DNA of 64,000 nt from Nocardia blacklockiae (GTDB lineage: Bacteria; Actinomycetota; Actinomycetes; Mycobacteriales; Mycobacteriaceae), in contig NZ_JADLRJ010000005.1 in the NCBI RefSeq assembly GCF_015477355.1, positions 186,001 to 250,000 on the forward strand, given 5' to 3'. The translations under genes and the position numbers were made by a program. Shown in pieces: positions 18,460 through 28,090 of this stretch. The notes under the pieces are model-generated. The model ran no database searches. It worked only from the letters and a program-made list of their open reading frames with translations, and was not told the DNA's origin. Positions within the stretch are counted from its first letter, which is position 1. The number at the start of each line of letters is the position of its first letter.

Positions 18460-20892
18460 TCACTCGCGCTCCTCGGCGTCGGGAATGCGCTGCGCCGCAG
18501 CGGGATCCACCACCCGCTCCAGCGCGCGCAGATCGGCCTCGAGCGCCCGGAACAGCACATACGACACCACGAACGCGACGATCGCGCCGACGCACAGCAC
18601 CCGGACCGCCACCACCACCCGCGGAATGTCGTCCGGCGGCAGGAAGGTCACGCCCGCGACCGCCAGCAGCGGCACCGAGGCCGCGACCGCCAGATACCGG
18701 GTGGCGCGGCGGCCGAGCAGCCGCAGCCGCCGGGCGTCGGCGGCGCTGACGTCGCCGTGCCGCAGGAACATCGGATAGATGCACCGCACCATGTAGAACG
18801 TCACCAGGAAGAACGGGTACGCCACCGCCATCGCCCCGCACACCAGCACCGACGACAGGAAGTGCACCACCGCCCGCACGCCCACGTCGCCGGTGGCCAA
18901 CCGGAGCGCGATCGGGAAGGTGAACGCCGCCAGCCCCCACAGCGAAAACGCCACCACCACAGCGCGATCGCCCAGTAACAGCGCGTCCGCGCGGGCGCGC
19001 GCCAGTTCCCGCGGGTCGTAGTCACGCCCGCGGGACAGCCCGCGCGGCACGGTGATCAGCCGTCTGGACAAATAAACCAGCGCCGCGGAACCCGCGGGGA
19101 AGAACACCGCGTTGACCACCGCGGTGACGAACAGGAACGTGTGCTGCGACGGCTCGCTGAGCCGGTCCACGATCAGCGACTGGTTGTGCGCGATGTTGTA
19201 CAGCGAGGCGGCCACGTTCGGAATCCCGATGGCCAGCACCGCCAGCGGCGCCCGCCAGGCCCGCAACCGCAGCCGCCAGCTCCCCCGCGGCGGATCCACC
19301 AGATCCCGGGCCCGCTCGTCCAGGCACAGCTGCAACTGCTGCGCCAGCTCCTTGCCGCCGGCCCAGCGCCTGTCCCGGTCGGGCTCCAGGCAGGTCAGCA
19401 GCACCCGGCGCAGTGCGGCCGGGCAGTCGGGCGGAAGTTGTTCCAGCGCCGCGGTTTCCACGCCCGCGCGGCGTCTGCGCAGCATCTCGCCCAACGTGGT
19501 GACGTCGCCGTCCTCACCCGCCGTCACATCGTCGAAAGGCTTTGCGCCGGTGAGCAGTTCCCACAGCACCACGCCGAGGGAATAGATGTCGGCGCGGGTG
19601 TCGAGATCGTCGGCGGAGCGCCGGTAGCCCGGATGGCAAGCCTCCAGCTGCTCCGGCGACATGTAGGACAGCGAACCCCCGAAGTACGCGACCGGGCTGG
19701 CGCCGGCGAGCGTGCGGCTGAAGCTGATGTTGAAGTCGGCCAGTTTGGGCACGGCCTCCGCGGTGAGCAGCACATTGGCCGGTTTCACGTCGCGGTGCAG
19801 CACGCCGTGCGTGTCGGCGTAGGACAGCGCCTCGGCCAGCCGCCGGCCCAGCCACGCCACCGTCTCCGGCCACGACAGCTCCGCCAGCTCGGCCCGCACG
19901 CTGGAGTCGGTGGGGCGGATCTCGCCCTTCTCCTCCATCGCCGCGTCCACCGCGTCCAGCAGCAGCTGCCCGCTGCGCTGCGCCGCGGGCGTGGCCCGCA
20001 CCCAGCGCAGCACGCCGAGCAGCGTGCCGCCGGGCAGGAACTGCATGTACAGCAGCCGCAGCCGACGCGCCCGGGGATCGGCGCCCGCGGCCGGATCGAA
20101 TTCCTCGAGCAGCCGCTGATCGAAGACCCGCACGATGTAGTCGTGGTCGAGCTGGGCCAGCGTCTGCGGTTCGGTGCCGCGGTCGGCGGAGACCTTCACC
20201 GCGACCAGTCGCTGCATACTGCGCTGGCGGGCCAGGAACACCCGCGCGAACGCGCCGCTGCCCAGCGCGGTCAACAGCTCGAAATCGTCGATGCGCTGAC
20301 CGATCTCGATGCGGCCGAGGGCATCGGCGCGGGCCGCCGAACCGCCGGACGCCGCGACCAGGCCGGTGGTGGTGCGGGTTTGCTCGCCCGCCCAGGTGGC
20401 CGAGCCGTCCGGCGGCCGGACGGTGGCGGTGAGGTCGACGGCGGCGCGGCGGGTGCTGAGGTCCTCGTCGTCGGCGTTGAGCAATTCACGCAGCTGCCCG
20501 GCCTGCTCCGGGTACTCGCGCAGGCAATCACGCGGGTCCACACGCTCGCCGCTGTGGCGGCGGATGACGAACTCCTCGTAGACCAGGCCGGCCGGGATCG
20601 CCTCCGGCGCCAATTCCGGGAACTCCGAGCAGTATTCGCGCAGCCGCTTGCCCGCGGGCGCGGAACCGGACGAACGGGACAGCCACCGATATCGCATGTC
20701 GATGCGGATCAGCTCGACCAGCGCGTCCAGCCGCAGGGTGCGGGCGTCGGGCAGGTAGTCGGCGATGTCGGGCGGCCGCGCACCAGCCTCCCACGCACTG
20801 GCGAAGGCGGCCACCGCGCCGAATTCGATTCCGGCCGTAGGACGCCCGGAACCCCCACCGGAGTCGGAACTGAAAACCATATCCGCACCCAT
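18460..20892 (-). CDS. Membrane Ser/Thr protein kinase with N-terminal helical domain
   Basis: 810 residues with the same architecture as the downstream paralogue: an N-terminal domain (LRLDALVELIRIDMRYRWL, with FPEL and YEEF motifs) and a kinase domain (about 204-540). The kinase has an intact glycine loop (ALGSGAFARVFLA), VAVK (Lys233), HRDVKPANV (366-374) and SPEQ. Multi-TM segments follow (for example LAVLAIGIPNVAASLYNI and YPFFLVTFYMVRC). DFG is DFN, so the third residue is unusual, but the metal-binding Asp is present. It is probably an active kinase. The kinase precedes the membrane part, so its TM bundle is C-terminal, unlike the single-TM PknB type. The start could instead be ATG 20880. 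Confidence 0.88.
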   Translation of the reverse strand: MGADMVFSSDSGGGSGRPTAGIEFGAVAAFASAWEAGARPPDIADYLPDARTLRLDALVELIRIDMRYRWLSRSSGSAPAGKRLREYCSEFPELAPEAIPAGLVYEEFVIRRHSGERVDPRDCLREYPEQAGQLRELLNADDEDLSTRRAAVDLTATVRPPDGSATWAGEQTRTTTGLVAASGGSAARADALGRIEIGQRIDDFELLTALGSGAFARVFLARQRSMQRLVAVKVSADRGTEPQTLAQLDHDYIVRVFDQRLLEEFDPAAGADPRARRLRLLYMQFLPGGTLLGVLRWVRATPAAQRSGQLLLDAVDAAMEEKGEIRPTDSSVRAELAELSWPETVAWLGRRLAEALSYADTHGVLHRDVKPANVLLTAEAVPKLADFNISFSRTLAGASPVAYFGGSLSYMSPEQLEACHPGYRRSADDLDTRADIYSLGVVLWELLTGAKPFDDVTAGEDGDVTTLGEMLRRRRAGVETAALEQLPPDCPAALRRVLLTCLEPDRDRRWAGGKELAQQLQLCLDERARDLVDPPRGSWRLRLRAWRAPLAVLAIGIPNVAASLYNIAHNQSLIVDRLSEPSQHTFLFVTAVVNAVFFPAGSAALVYLSRRLITVPRGLSRGRDYDPRELARARADALLLGDRAVVVAFSLWGLAAFTFPIALRLATGDVGVRAVVHFLSSVLVCGAMAVAYPFFLVTFYMVRCIYPMFLRHGDVSAADARRLRLLGRRATRYLAVAASVPLLAVAGVTFLPPDDIPRVVVAVRVLCVGAIVAFVVSYVLFRALEADLRALERVVDPAAAQRIPDAEERE

Positions 20893-21068
20893 CCAAACCG
20901 GACCTGTGGAGCCGGTACGGACAGTTGTCCGCACTGGTCGGTCGGCGGCGGGACGGATAGAATCCGCCACACCCGAGACCATCATCCCCGAGCGTTGCCC
21001 GAAATGATAATTTGCGCGTCAACACGCAACCACCCCATTTCGACCACGACGCGACGGGGGCGAGCAGC

Positions 21069-22565
21069 ATGCACAACGAGGGCACCGCACTGGCCGAAGG
21101 CATCTCATCAGCGGATACCTCCCAGCAGACACCGACAGCCGGCGCCGGATCCACCCAGGAGGTACCGGTGGGCGCGAACGATACGGCCGGCGCGAGATCC
21201 CCGCAGGAGCCGGGAGCCGGGCCCGAGCCACGCACGGCCACCGCGGTCGCGACCGCGGTCCGCGACGGTGTCGTGCGGCCCGAGCAGATCCTGGAGTCCG
21301 CGCTCGAACGCCTCCGCGTGACCGATCCGAAAGTAAACGCTTTCAGTATTGTTCGCGCGGAGCAGGCCCGCGCGGAGGCCCGCGAACTGGCCGAGCGCCC
21401 CGACCTCGACGCGCTCCCGCTGGCGGGCGTGCCGATCGCGATCAAGAACAACATCGACGTCGCGGGCGAGGTGACCCGCGGCGGCTCCCGATCCGGCGAC
21501 GACCGCCCCGCCGCCGCCGACCACCCGGTGGTGCGGCGGCTGCGCGCGGCCGGAGCGATAGTCGTCGGACTGACCGAGATGCCCGAATTCGGGCTCTGGG
21601 GCGTCACCGACACCCCCGAACGAATCACCCGCTCCCCCTGGAACATTCGCTACAGCGCGGGCGGCTCGTCGGGCGGCTCGGGCGCGGCGGTGGGCGCCGG
21701 CGCGGTGCCGGTCGCGCACGGCAACGACGGCCTGGGCTCGGTGCGCATCCCGGCCGCCTGCTGCGGCGTGGTCGGCGTGAAGCCCGGCCGCGGCGTGGTA
21801 CCGGCCGAGGTCGGCCTGGACTCCTGGGGCGGCATGACCGAGAACGGCGTCCTGGCGACCACGGTCGCCGATGCCGCGCTGGTGCTCTCGGTGCTGGCGG
21901 ACCGTCCCGCGCTGGCCGATCTCGACCCGTCGGCGACGCTGCGCATCGGCCTGGCCCCGGGCGCGCCGTCGCCACTGCTGCGGGTGGACCGGCAGTGGGC
22001 GGGCGCGGCCCGCGCCGCCGCGCACACCTTGGCAGCGGCCGGGCACACCGTGCGGGACGCCGTGCTCCCCTACGCGGGCGCGACGACCGCCCTGGCCCTG
22101 CGCTGGGTCGCCAACCCGGTGCGCGAGGCGGCCACCGTGCCGCATCCCGAACGCCTGCAACCGCGCACCCGGCGGCACCTGGTGCTCGGCCGGGCGACAC
22201 TGCGCTGCGGGCTGGTGCGCCCGAGCCAGATCGACCGCATCGAAGCCCGACTACTGGACTTCTTCGACAACCACGACGTGGTCATCACCCCGACGCTGGC
22301 CGGACCGCCGCCGCGCGCCCTCGAATGGCATCGCCGCGGGTGGTTCGCCAACGTCTGGGCCAATGCCCGCTACTCGCCCTTCACCCCGCTGTGGAACCTG
22401 GTGGGCTGGCCTGCCCTGAGCGTGCCGATGGGCACCCACACGCGCACCGGCACGCCGCTGGCCGCACAGCTGGCGGGCCCGCCGGGCAGCGAATCGACGC
22501 TGCTGCGGCTGGCCGCCCAGCTCGAGTCCGCGCGGCCCTGGCGCCGGACCGTCGATCAGGCCTGA
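21069..22565 (+). CDS. Amidase (amidase-signature family)
   Basis: 498 residues. The catalytic Lys-Ser-Ser triad is visible: Lys126 in VPIAIKNNID, the cis-Ser in AGGSSGGSG (199-206) and the nucleophile Ser224 in GLGSVRIPAACC. The C-terminal part (FTPLWNLVGWPALSVPMG) is typical. The first 50 residues are a polar Gln/Thr/Ala-rich extension not needed for the fold. ATG 21069 is used, with GGGGGCGAG upstream. It could hydrolyse an acyl-amide or serve as a GatA-like enzyme, but it stands alone without gatB/C, so a free amidase is more likely. It converges with and overlaps the LysR gene by 10 bases. Confidence 0.9.
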   Translation: MHNEGTALAEGISSADTSQQTPTAGAGSTQEVPVGANDTAGARSPQEPGAGPEPRTATAVATAVRDGVVRPEQILESALERLRVTDPKVNAFSIVRAEQARAEARELAERPDLDALPLAGVPIAIKNNIDVAGEVTRGGSRSGDDRPAAADHPVVRRLRAAGAIVVGLTEMPEFGLWGVTDTPERITRSPWNIRYSAGGSSGGSGAAVGAGAVPVAHGNDGLGSVRIPAACCGVVGVKPGRGVVPAEVGLDSWGGMTENGVLATTVADAALVLSVLADRPALADLDPSATLRIGLAPGAPSPLLRVDRQWAGAARAAAHTLAAAGHTVRDAVLPYAGATTALALRWVANPVREAATVPHPERLQPRTRRHLVLGRATLRCGLVRPSQIDRIEARLLDFFDNHDVVITPTLAGPPPRALEWHRRGWFANVWANARYSPFTPLWNLVGWPALSVPMGTHTRTGTPLAAQLAGPPGSESTLLRLAAQLESARPWRRTVDQA

Positions 22566-23440
22566 GCCGGTTCCACCACGCCGAAGCCGCCGGCGACGAC
22601 GCGATTGGCGAAATCGAGGATCGTCGGGCGATCGTCGTCGGCCCGCCAGGCCACCGCGAGTTCGCACGGCGGTAGGCCGCCGACCGGACGCGCGGTCAGG
22701 CCGGGCCACCGGTACATCGGCACGTTGTTCTCCGCCAGCAGGCAGACGCCCAGCCCGAGGCTGACCGCCTCCAGCCGCTCCTCGGCGGTCGCGGCCTCGC
22801 CGCCGATCTTGGCCTGCCGCCCGCCGCGCGCGTCGTTGCCGAGCCAGAAGTCGCGGCTCGCACCGGCTTCCGGCGGCATCGCGATGAACGGCTCGTCGGC
22901 CAGTTCGGCGAATTCGACGGTCTCGCGATCGGCCAGCGGGTGGTTCTCCGGCAGCAGCACCCAGCGCGGTTCGGTGCGCAGCACCTGCCAGCGGTAGCGA
23001 CCCGTGTCGGGCACCGGCAGCCACATCAGCGCCAGGTCCGCCTGCCGGCCGGCCAGCCCGCTGGACGGGTCGGTCCACGACGCCGAGTGCAGCGCCAGGC
23101 GATGCCCGCTGGCGCTCTCGAGGTCGGCGATCAGGCCGCGGCCGATGGAACTCTGGATCCCCACCCGCAGCACCTCGCCCGCCTCCTGCAGGGCGACGTT
23201 GGTGACCTCCCACAGCTCGAGGATCTTGCGCGCGCCTTCGAGCAATTCCTTGCCCGCTACCGTCAGGGCGACGCTGCGCTGGTTCCGGTCGAACAGCACC
23301 ACGTCGAGCTGGCGTTCCAGCTGGCGGATCTGCCGCGAGAGGGTGGGTTGAGCGATGTGCAGCCGCTGAGCGGCGTTGGTGAAGTGCAGTTCCTCAGCGA
23401 CGGCAACGAAGTACCGCAAGTCGCGCAAATGCGGGTCCAT
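22556..23440 (-). CDS. LysR-family transcriptional regulator
   Basis: 294 residues. The N-terminal winged helix is LRYFVAVAEELHFTNAAQRL followed by HIAQPTLSRQIRQLERQLDV. The C-terminal half is a periplasmic-binding-like effector domain (VLRVGIQSS, QADLALMWLPV, GLGVCLLAENNVPM). Its 3' end overlaps the amidase gene tail to tail. No gene is divergently transcribed nearby, so the regulon is not obvious. A 20-bp inverted repeat 41 bases upstream of the ATG suggests autoregulation. Confidence 0.92.
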   Translation of the reverse strand: MDPHLRDLRYFVAVAEELHFTNAAQRLHIAQPTLSRQIRQLERQLDVVLFDRNQRSVALTVAGKELLEGARKILELWEVTNVALQEAGEVLRVGIQSSIGRGLIADLESASGHRLALHSASWTDPSSGLAGRQADLALMWLPVPDTGRYRWQVLRTEPRWVLLPENHPLADRETVEFAELADEPFIAMPPEAGASRDFWLGNDARGGRQAKIGGEAATAEERLEAVSLGLGVCLLAENNVPMYRWPGLTARPVGGLPPCELAVAWRADDDRPTILDFANRVVAGGFGVVEPAQA

Positions 23441-23480
23441 AGCCCCTTGCTATCAGAATCGGTCTTGAAAATCCAGCTGG

Positions 23481-23500
23481 TTCAAACCTCAAAGTTTGAA
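23481..23500. promoter_or_regulatory. Inverted repeat, candidate LysR autoregulatory site
   Basis: TTCAAAC (23481-23487) and GTTTGAA (23494-23500) form a perfect 7-bp inverted repeat with a 6-base spacer, in AT-rich sequence 41 bases before the LysR start. The dyad and position fit a LysR-type recognition site; binding is inferred. Confidence 0.5.
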
Positions 23501-23842
23501 AAGAGGCACAGAAACAGCCATTAGGTTTGTTACCGACAGCATATTGCCTTGCGAAAACATCCGCACAACCGCCTCCGCGAATCGCCAGCCAATTCAATTT
23601 TCAACCTGATTCGGCGGCGATAAGGTCAGGCGACCAGCAGTAACGGGGGCCACGATGACGTGCTGTCACAAGAGCGCCATCGCGGCGTCATCCGGCCACG
23701 CGGGCCAGCAACAACGGCTCCCCCAGGCCACACGACACCCGACAGCAAACAGTGACATTCGTCACACTCGGCGGCGCGGCACGCGGAACACGCCGCACTC
23801 GGCTTCCGCCACGGAAATCACGGGCCATCACACCCGCAGCAA
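23501..23842. other. Intergenic region without recognised gene
   Basis: This is about 340 bases between the LysR operator and the hpt terminator. It is AT-richer near 23520-23640 (TTTGTTACCG, CAATTCAATTTTCAACC). No open frame has a ribosome site or family resemblance. A plus-strand frame from 23655 runs toward hpt but is Arg/Thr/His-rich and looks non-coding. Confidence 0.4.
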
Positions 23843-23870
23843 CCCGGCGCGTCGATCGCGACGCGCCGGG
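23843..23870 (-). terminator. Terminator hairpin after hpt
   Basis: A perfect 12-bp stem, CCCGGCGCGTCG (23843-23854) with CGACGCGCCGGG (23859-23870), with a 4-base loop. It begins five bases beyond the hpt stop codon, the classic place for intrinsic termination, although it lacks a U-tract. Confidence 0.8.
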
Positions 23871-23875
23871 GCACG

Positions 23876-24496
23876 TCAAGCGCTGTATACGCGCGGTGCG
23901 AGCGTGCCGATGTAGGGCAGATCGCGGTAGCGCTCGGCGTAGTCCAGGCCGTAGCCGACGACGAACTCGTTCGGGATGTCGAAACCGACGTGCGCCACCT
24001 CGACCTGAGTGCGCAGCGCGTCGGGCTTGCGCAGCAGCGTCACCACCTCGAGCGAGGCCGGGTTGCGGCTGGACAGGTTGCGCTTGAGCCACGACAGCGT
24101 GAGGCCCGAGTCGATGATGTCCTCGACGATCAGCACGTTGCGCCCGGCGATGTCCTTGTCCAGGTCCTTGAGGATGCGCACCACGCCGGACGAGGAGGTG
24201 GACGAGCCGTAGGAGGAGACCGCCATGAACTCCATCTGCGTCGGGATGGTCAGCCGCTGGGCCAGGTCGGTCATGAAGAAGATCGCGCCCTTGAGCACGC
24301 CCACCAGCAGCAGATCACCCTCGGGGGCGTCGGGGGGATAGCGCTTGACGATCAGCTCGGCCAACTCGTCGACCTTCGCCTTGATCTGTTCCTCGGTGAT
24401 CAGCACCGACGCGATGTCGTCCCCGTACACGTGCGCTGGTTTCCCTTCACTGAAGTCGATCGCGGCTCCGGCGTCACCGGGATCGTTATCGTGCAA
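23876..24496 (-). CDS. hpt: Hypoxanthine-guanine phosphoribosyltransferase
   Basis: Salvages hypoxanthine and guanine with PRPP to IMP and GMP. The 206-residue frame has the PRPP motif [14 protein letters not shown], the flexible-loop region [18 protein letters not shown] and the C-terminal [21 protein letters not shown]. The TTG at 24496 (MHDNDPGDA) overlaps the tilS stop by 11 bases. A GTG at VYGDDIASV with AGGGA upstream is an alternative that would shorten the protein by about 22 residues. The tilS-hpt order is conserved across actinobacteria and in other bacteria. Confidence 0.93.
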   Translation of the reverse strand: MHDNDPGDAGAAIDFSEGKPAHVYGDDIASVLITEEQIKAKVDELAELIVKRYPPDAPEGDLLLVGVLKGAIFFMTDLAQRLTIPTQMEFMAVSSYGSSTSSSGVVRILKDLDKDIAGRNVLIVEDIIDSGLTLSWLKRNLSSRNPASLEVVTLLRKPDALRTQVEVAHVGFDIPNEFVVGYGLDYAERYRDLPYIGTLAPRVYSA

Positions 24497-25448
24497 ACGC
24501 CAGGCTCAGCTTCCCACGTTCGCGCGTGGCAACCAACCGGGTCCCCGGCATTCCGCCGCCGACTGCGACCCCGCCCTGCCCGTGCCAGTCCGTGACCAGC
24601 GCGTCCACGGCTCGTAAATTCTTGTCCGTCAACGCTTTTGCGCCGCCCGCCAGCAGCCAGGCACGGATCGCGCGGCGGCGCAGCGCGGCGGGCGCAGTGG
24701 CAAGCGTCTCGATCGACAGCGCCGAGCCATCACCCGCCGCCTCCAGCAACCGTTGGGCAAGCGCGTCGAGCGCGTCGCCGTCCTCGCGCAGTTGTTCGGC
24801 GGTGCGGGCGAGCGCCGCGGCCGCGCCGCCGCCGAGCACCTCGTCCAGCAGGGGCAGCACCTCGGTGCGCAGCCGGACGCGGGTGAACTCCGGGGAGCGG
24901 TTGTGCGGATCCTCGTGCGGGCGCAGGCCGAGATCGGCGCACAGCTGCCGCGTGGTGGACCGCCGGACCCGCAGCAGCGGACGGCCCCACGGATCCGCGA
25001 ATTCGGCCATCCCGCGCAGGGATCGGGGCCCGGAACCGCGGGCGAGGCCCAGCAGGACGGTCTCGGCCTGATCGTCGAGGGTGTGGCCGAGCAGCACGGG
25101 CAGACCCGCGCGGGCGTCGTCGAGGGCGTCGTACCGGGCGCGGCGGGCCGCCGCCTCCAGCCCTCCCTCGGTACCCACCGTCACCGCGAGCACCCGCGCC
25201 GACCGGCACCCCAGCTCGTTCGCCACCCGCGCCGCCTCGGCCGCCACCCGGTCCGACCCCGCCTGCAGGCGGTGATCGACCACGAGGGCATCGACCACCT
25301 CGGCCTCGGCGACGGCAGCCGCCGTCAACGCCAGCGAGTCGGCGCCCCCCGACAACGCCACCGCGACCACCCCGTTCGGCGCGCACCGCCCCAGCCAATC
25401 CCGCAGCGCGTGCCGCATTTCCAGCGCGGCCGGGGTCTCGGGTAGCAA
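24486..25448 (-). CDS. tilS: tRNA(Ile)-lysidine synthase
   Basis: Modifies the wobble C of tRNA-Ile(CAU) to lysidine so that it reads AUA. The PP-loop motif [14 protein letters not shown] is near residue 31. Other blocks are [40 protein letters not shown] and [23 protein letters not shown]. It is 320 residues with the TTG at 25448, which gives the same N-terminal length as mycobacterial TilS; ATG 25418 is a shorter choice. It follows the metalloprotease gene within a few bases. Confidence 0.9.
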   Translation of the reverse strand: MLPETPAALEMRHALRDWLGRCAPNGVVAVALSGGADSLALTAAAVAEAEVVDALVVDHRLQAGSDRVAAEAARVANELGCRSARVLAVTVGTEGGLEAAARRARYDALDDARAGLPVLLGHTLDDQAETVLLGLARGSGPRSLRGMAEFADPWGRPLLRVRRSTTRQLCADLGLRPHEDPHNRSPEFTRVRLRTEVLPLLDEVLGGGAAAALARTAEQLREDGDALDALAQRLLEAAGDGSALSIETLATAPAALRRRAIRAWLLAGGAKALTDKNLRAVDALVTDWHGQGGVAVGGGMPGTRLVATRERGKLSLAFAR

Positions 25449-25452
25449 CGGC

Positions 25453-26613
25453 TCAGCCCAGCACCCGGGCGACCCAGCGCTGCGGCTGGCCGATCTCGTC
25501 GGTGCGGGGCAGGGTGTCGCCGTCGGTCCAGATCGTGTTGAAACGCTCCATGCCGACCGTGCCGACCACCTCGTCGACGAACGCCTTGCCGCGCACGTAC
25601 TGGGCCACCTTGGCATCCACGCCGAGCAGGGCACGCAGCAAGCGCTGCAAGGGATTCGCGGGCCGGCGGCGGCGTCGGTCGAAGGCCTGCCGGATCTGCA
25701 CCACCGACGGGATCACGGCCGGGCCGACCGCGTCCATCACGTGGTCGGCGTGGCCCTCGAGCAGCGTGCCGAGCATCAGCAGCCGATCCAGCGCCTCGCG
25801 CTGCGGGGGCGCCTGGGTGGCGCGCAGCAGGCCCAGCACACCGCGGTTGGCAGGGTCGTCGTCCGGGCGCGCGGCACCGCGGCGGCGCTCGCGCACCTCC
25901 GCGAGCAGCCGGGAGAGCACCTGGTCCAGCGGCTCGTCGCCGACCTCGCCGAGCACCTCCACGTTCTGCTTCATGTAGTCGGCCAGCCACGACGCCGAGG
26001 AGAACTGCACCCGGTGCGTCACCTCGTGCAGGCACACCCAGAGCCGGAAGTCGCTGGGCGACACCCCGAGTGCGCGCTCCACCGCGACGATGTTCGGCGC
26101 CACCAGCAGCAGCGTGCCGTCGGGCCCGCTGAACGGGTCGTACTGGCCCAGGATCGCCGTGGACAGGAACGCCAGCATCGCGCCCGCCTGCACACCCGCG
26201 GGCTTGCCGGTGAAGCGGCCGAATTCGGCCTCGGAGGCGCCGGTGAGCTGACCCATCGAGTCGGCGGCCGCCCGAATCCAGCCCGGCCGGTCCACGATTC
26301 GGGCCGCGGGCACCGCGCCGTCGTCGGCCAGCATGCTGACCTCCCGCACCGGCGCCTCGGCGCGCGCGGAGGCGGCCGCCAGCTCGTCGACCACCTGTTC
26401 GGCGGCAGAGCGGGTGGTGCGGGGCCCGGCCGGCACCAGCGCCGACCCCGTCTTGGCCGCCAGCCGCCAGTCGATCGCCCCGGACAGCGACGAGCGCCGC
26501 GGCTTGGCGATCAGCCGGCCGGATTCGACGTCGACCACCACCTGTTCCGAACGTTCGGGCGTCCGGTCGCCGGCAGCCCGGTCGTCCGAGGCCGCATCAC
26601 CGGGTCCGGTCAT
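25453..26613 (-). CDS. Zinc-dependent metalloprotease, DUF2342 (F420-associated) family
   Basis: 386 residues. The zinc motif HEVTH lies in LWVCLHEVTHRVQFSSASWL (about 196-200), with a distal Glu in LLEGHADHVMDAVG as a likely third ligand. Blocks such as AFLSTAILGQYDPF and LLLVAPNIVAVERAL match the actinobacterial family sometimes labelled coenzyme F420 biosynthesis-associated. A direct role in F420 is not shown. The N-terminal 30 residues are charged and disordered. It sits between dacB and tilS, as in mycobacteria. Confidence 0.9.
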   Translation of the reverse strand: MTGPGDAASDDRAAGDRTPERSEQVVVDVESGRLIAKPRRSSLSGAIDWRLAAKTGSALVPAGPRTTRSAAEQVVDELAAASARAEAPVREVSMLADDGAVPAARIVDRPGWIRAAADSMGQLTGASEAEFGRFTGKPAGVQAGAMLAFLSTAILGQYDPFSGPDGTLLLVAPNIVAVERALGVSPSDFRLWVCLHEVTHRVQFSSASWLADYMKQNVEVLGEVGDEPLDQVLSRLLAEVRERRRGAARPDDDPANRGVLGLLRATQAPPQREALDRLLMLGTLLEGHADHVMDAVGPAVIPSVVQIRQAFDRRRRRPANPLQRLLRALLGVDAKVAQYVRGKAFVDEVVGTVGMERFNTIWTDGDTLPRTDEIGQPQRWVARVLG

Positions 26614-26626
26614 CGTTCACCACCCG

Positions 26627-28090
26627 TCAGGAGCATCCACAATTGCGCAGCGTGGCAGCGATGGCATCCAATGCCGGGCGGCTGGCCTCGGGCGGCCGGT
26701 CGTTCGACATCAGCGCGAAGGTCAGCACGCGGCCATCGCTGTCCAGCACATACCCTGCCAACGCGCTCGATACCGACAGAGTTCCGGTCTTGGCGCGGAC
26801 CCATCCCGCGCCGTTGTGGTCGCGCGGCGTGACGAACCGGTACGCCAGCGACCCGGTACCCGCCGCGACCGGCAGATAGTCGAGCAGCGGGGCCAGCGGT
26901 GAACCGGACGCGGCCGCGGCGGAAGACGTGGGCATGCGGGTCGCTCCCGTGCCGCCGCCGTCCCCGGGCTGCGGCGCGGCGGCTTCCATGAGCACCCGGT
27001 CGAGCAGCCGCGCCGGGACCCGGTCGTCGGTGGACAGGCCGCTGTTGTCGAGCAGGGTCGACCCGGTGGTGTCGAAGCCCGCGGCGCTCAGGGCGGTCGT
27101 CGTCGCGGCCGCGGCGCCGGCGAAGGACTGCTCATTGCCGGTGGCCGTGGCGATTTCCCGGCCGATCGTCTCGGCCAGCACGTCGTCGGAGTGAATCATC
27201 ATCTCGCGCAGGCGATCTCGCAGCGGCGCGGACTGCACGTGCGCCACCTCGGTGGCACCGGCCGGTGCGTTGCCCAGCCGCACCTTGGCCGGATCCAGGC
27301 CGAGTTCCGCGGCCAGCCGGCGACCGGCGTCCAGCGCGGGAGTGGCTGTGCGCGGGGAATATTCGACCAGCGGGTCCAACCGGCCGCCGTCGATCATGAC
27401 CGGTTCGATCGGGGCCCAGGAGCCACCGGCGATGTCGGCGGGATCCCAGCCCGCGGGCCACGCCGGTCCGGTGTAGACGGAGGTGTCCACCACGATCGTG
27501 TCGGCGGTGCGCCCGGCGGCCCGGATCTGCGCCACGAGGTCCGACAGCCGCGGTCCGTTCTGGTAATAGCCCTTGCCGTCGGCCTGCGCGGTCAGCGTGG
27601 GATCGCCCCCGGCGACGAGCACCAGCTCGTTCGGGCTCGACCCGCTCACCACCTTCGTGGTGACGCGGTGGTCGGGCGGCACCACCAGCAGCGCGGCCGC
27701 GGCCGTCAGCACTTTCGCCGTGGACGCCGGGATCACCGGCTTCGCGGGATCGGCGCTCCAGAGCACGCTGCGGCTGTCCGGATCGCTGACCGAGGCGGTG
27801 AACGCGCCGAGATCGGGGCTGCCGACCACCGGCGCCAAAGCCGCCGCCAGGCCCTGCGGGGACGGTGCGCGGGCGGCCGCGGACGCGGGGGCCAGCTGCG
27901 GGGACGGCGTCACCGGGGCGGGCACGGCCGCGACGCGCAGGCCGCCGTGCCGGAACTCCTCGGTCCACGGCCGCACGATGATCAGCACGGCCGCGGCGGC
28001 CACCACCACGACGACCAGTCCGGTGAGCACACCGATCCACAAGCCGCGGCGTCTCCGTCGGCCCGGACCGCCGATGTTGTTCCCTACCAC
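26627..28090 (-). CDS. dacB: D-alanyl-D-alanine carboxypeptidase / PBP4 (peptidase S13)
   Basis: Trims or cleaves peptidoglycan stem peptides outside the membrane. 487 residues. A basic N-terminus is followed by an uncleaved or lipo-free signal anchor (GLWIGVLTGLVVVVVAAAAV, about 16-35). Then come SxxK (PASTAKVLTAA), the KTG box (VRAKTGTLSVSSAL) and, in the SxN position, SDD (MMIHSDDVLAE) rather than SDN. The Asn-to-Asp change is unusual and may reduce activity. The GTG at 28090 has AGGGAGA nine bases upstream. It is divergent from ppa. Confidence 0.88.
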   Translation of the reverse strand: MVGNNIGGPGRRRRRGLWIGVLTGLVVVVVAAAAVLIIVRPWTEEFRHGGLRVAAVPAPVTPSPQLAPASAAARAPSPQGLAAALAPVVGSPDLGAFTASVSDPDSRSVLWSADPAKPVIPASTAKVLTAAAALLVVPPDHRVTTKVVSGSSPNELVLVAGGDPTLTAQADGKGYYQNGPRLSDLVAQIRAAGRTADTIVVDTSVYTGPAWPAGWDPADIAGGSWAPIEPVMIDGGRLDPLVEYSPRTATPALDAGRRLAAELGLDPAKVRLGNAPAGATEVAHVQSAPLRDRLREMMIHSDDVLAETIGREIATATGNEQSFAGAAAATTTALSAAGFDTTGSTLLDNSGLSTDDRVPARLLDRVLMEAAAPQPGDGGGTGATRMPTSSAAAASGSPLAPLLDYLPVAAGTGSLAYRFVTPRDHNGAGWVRAKTGTLSVSSALAGYVLDSDGRVLTFALMSNDRPPEASRPALDAIAATLRNCGCS

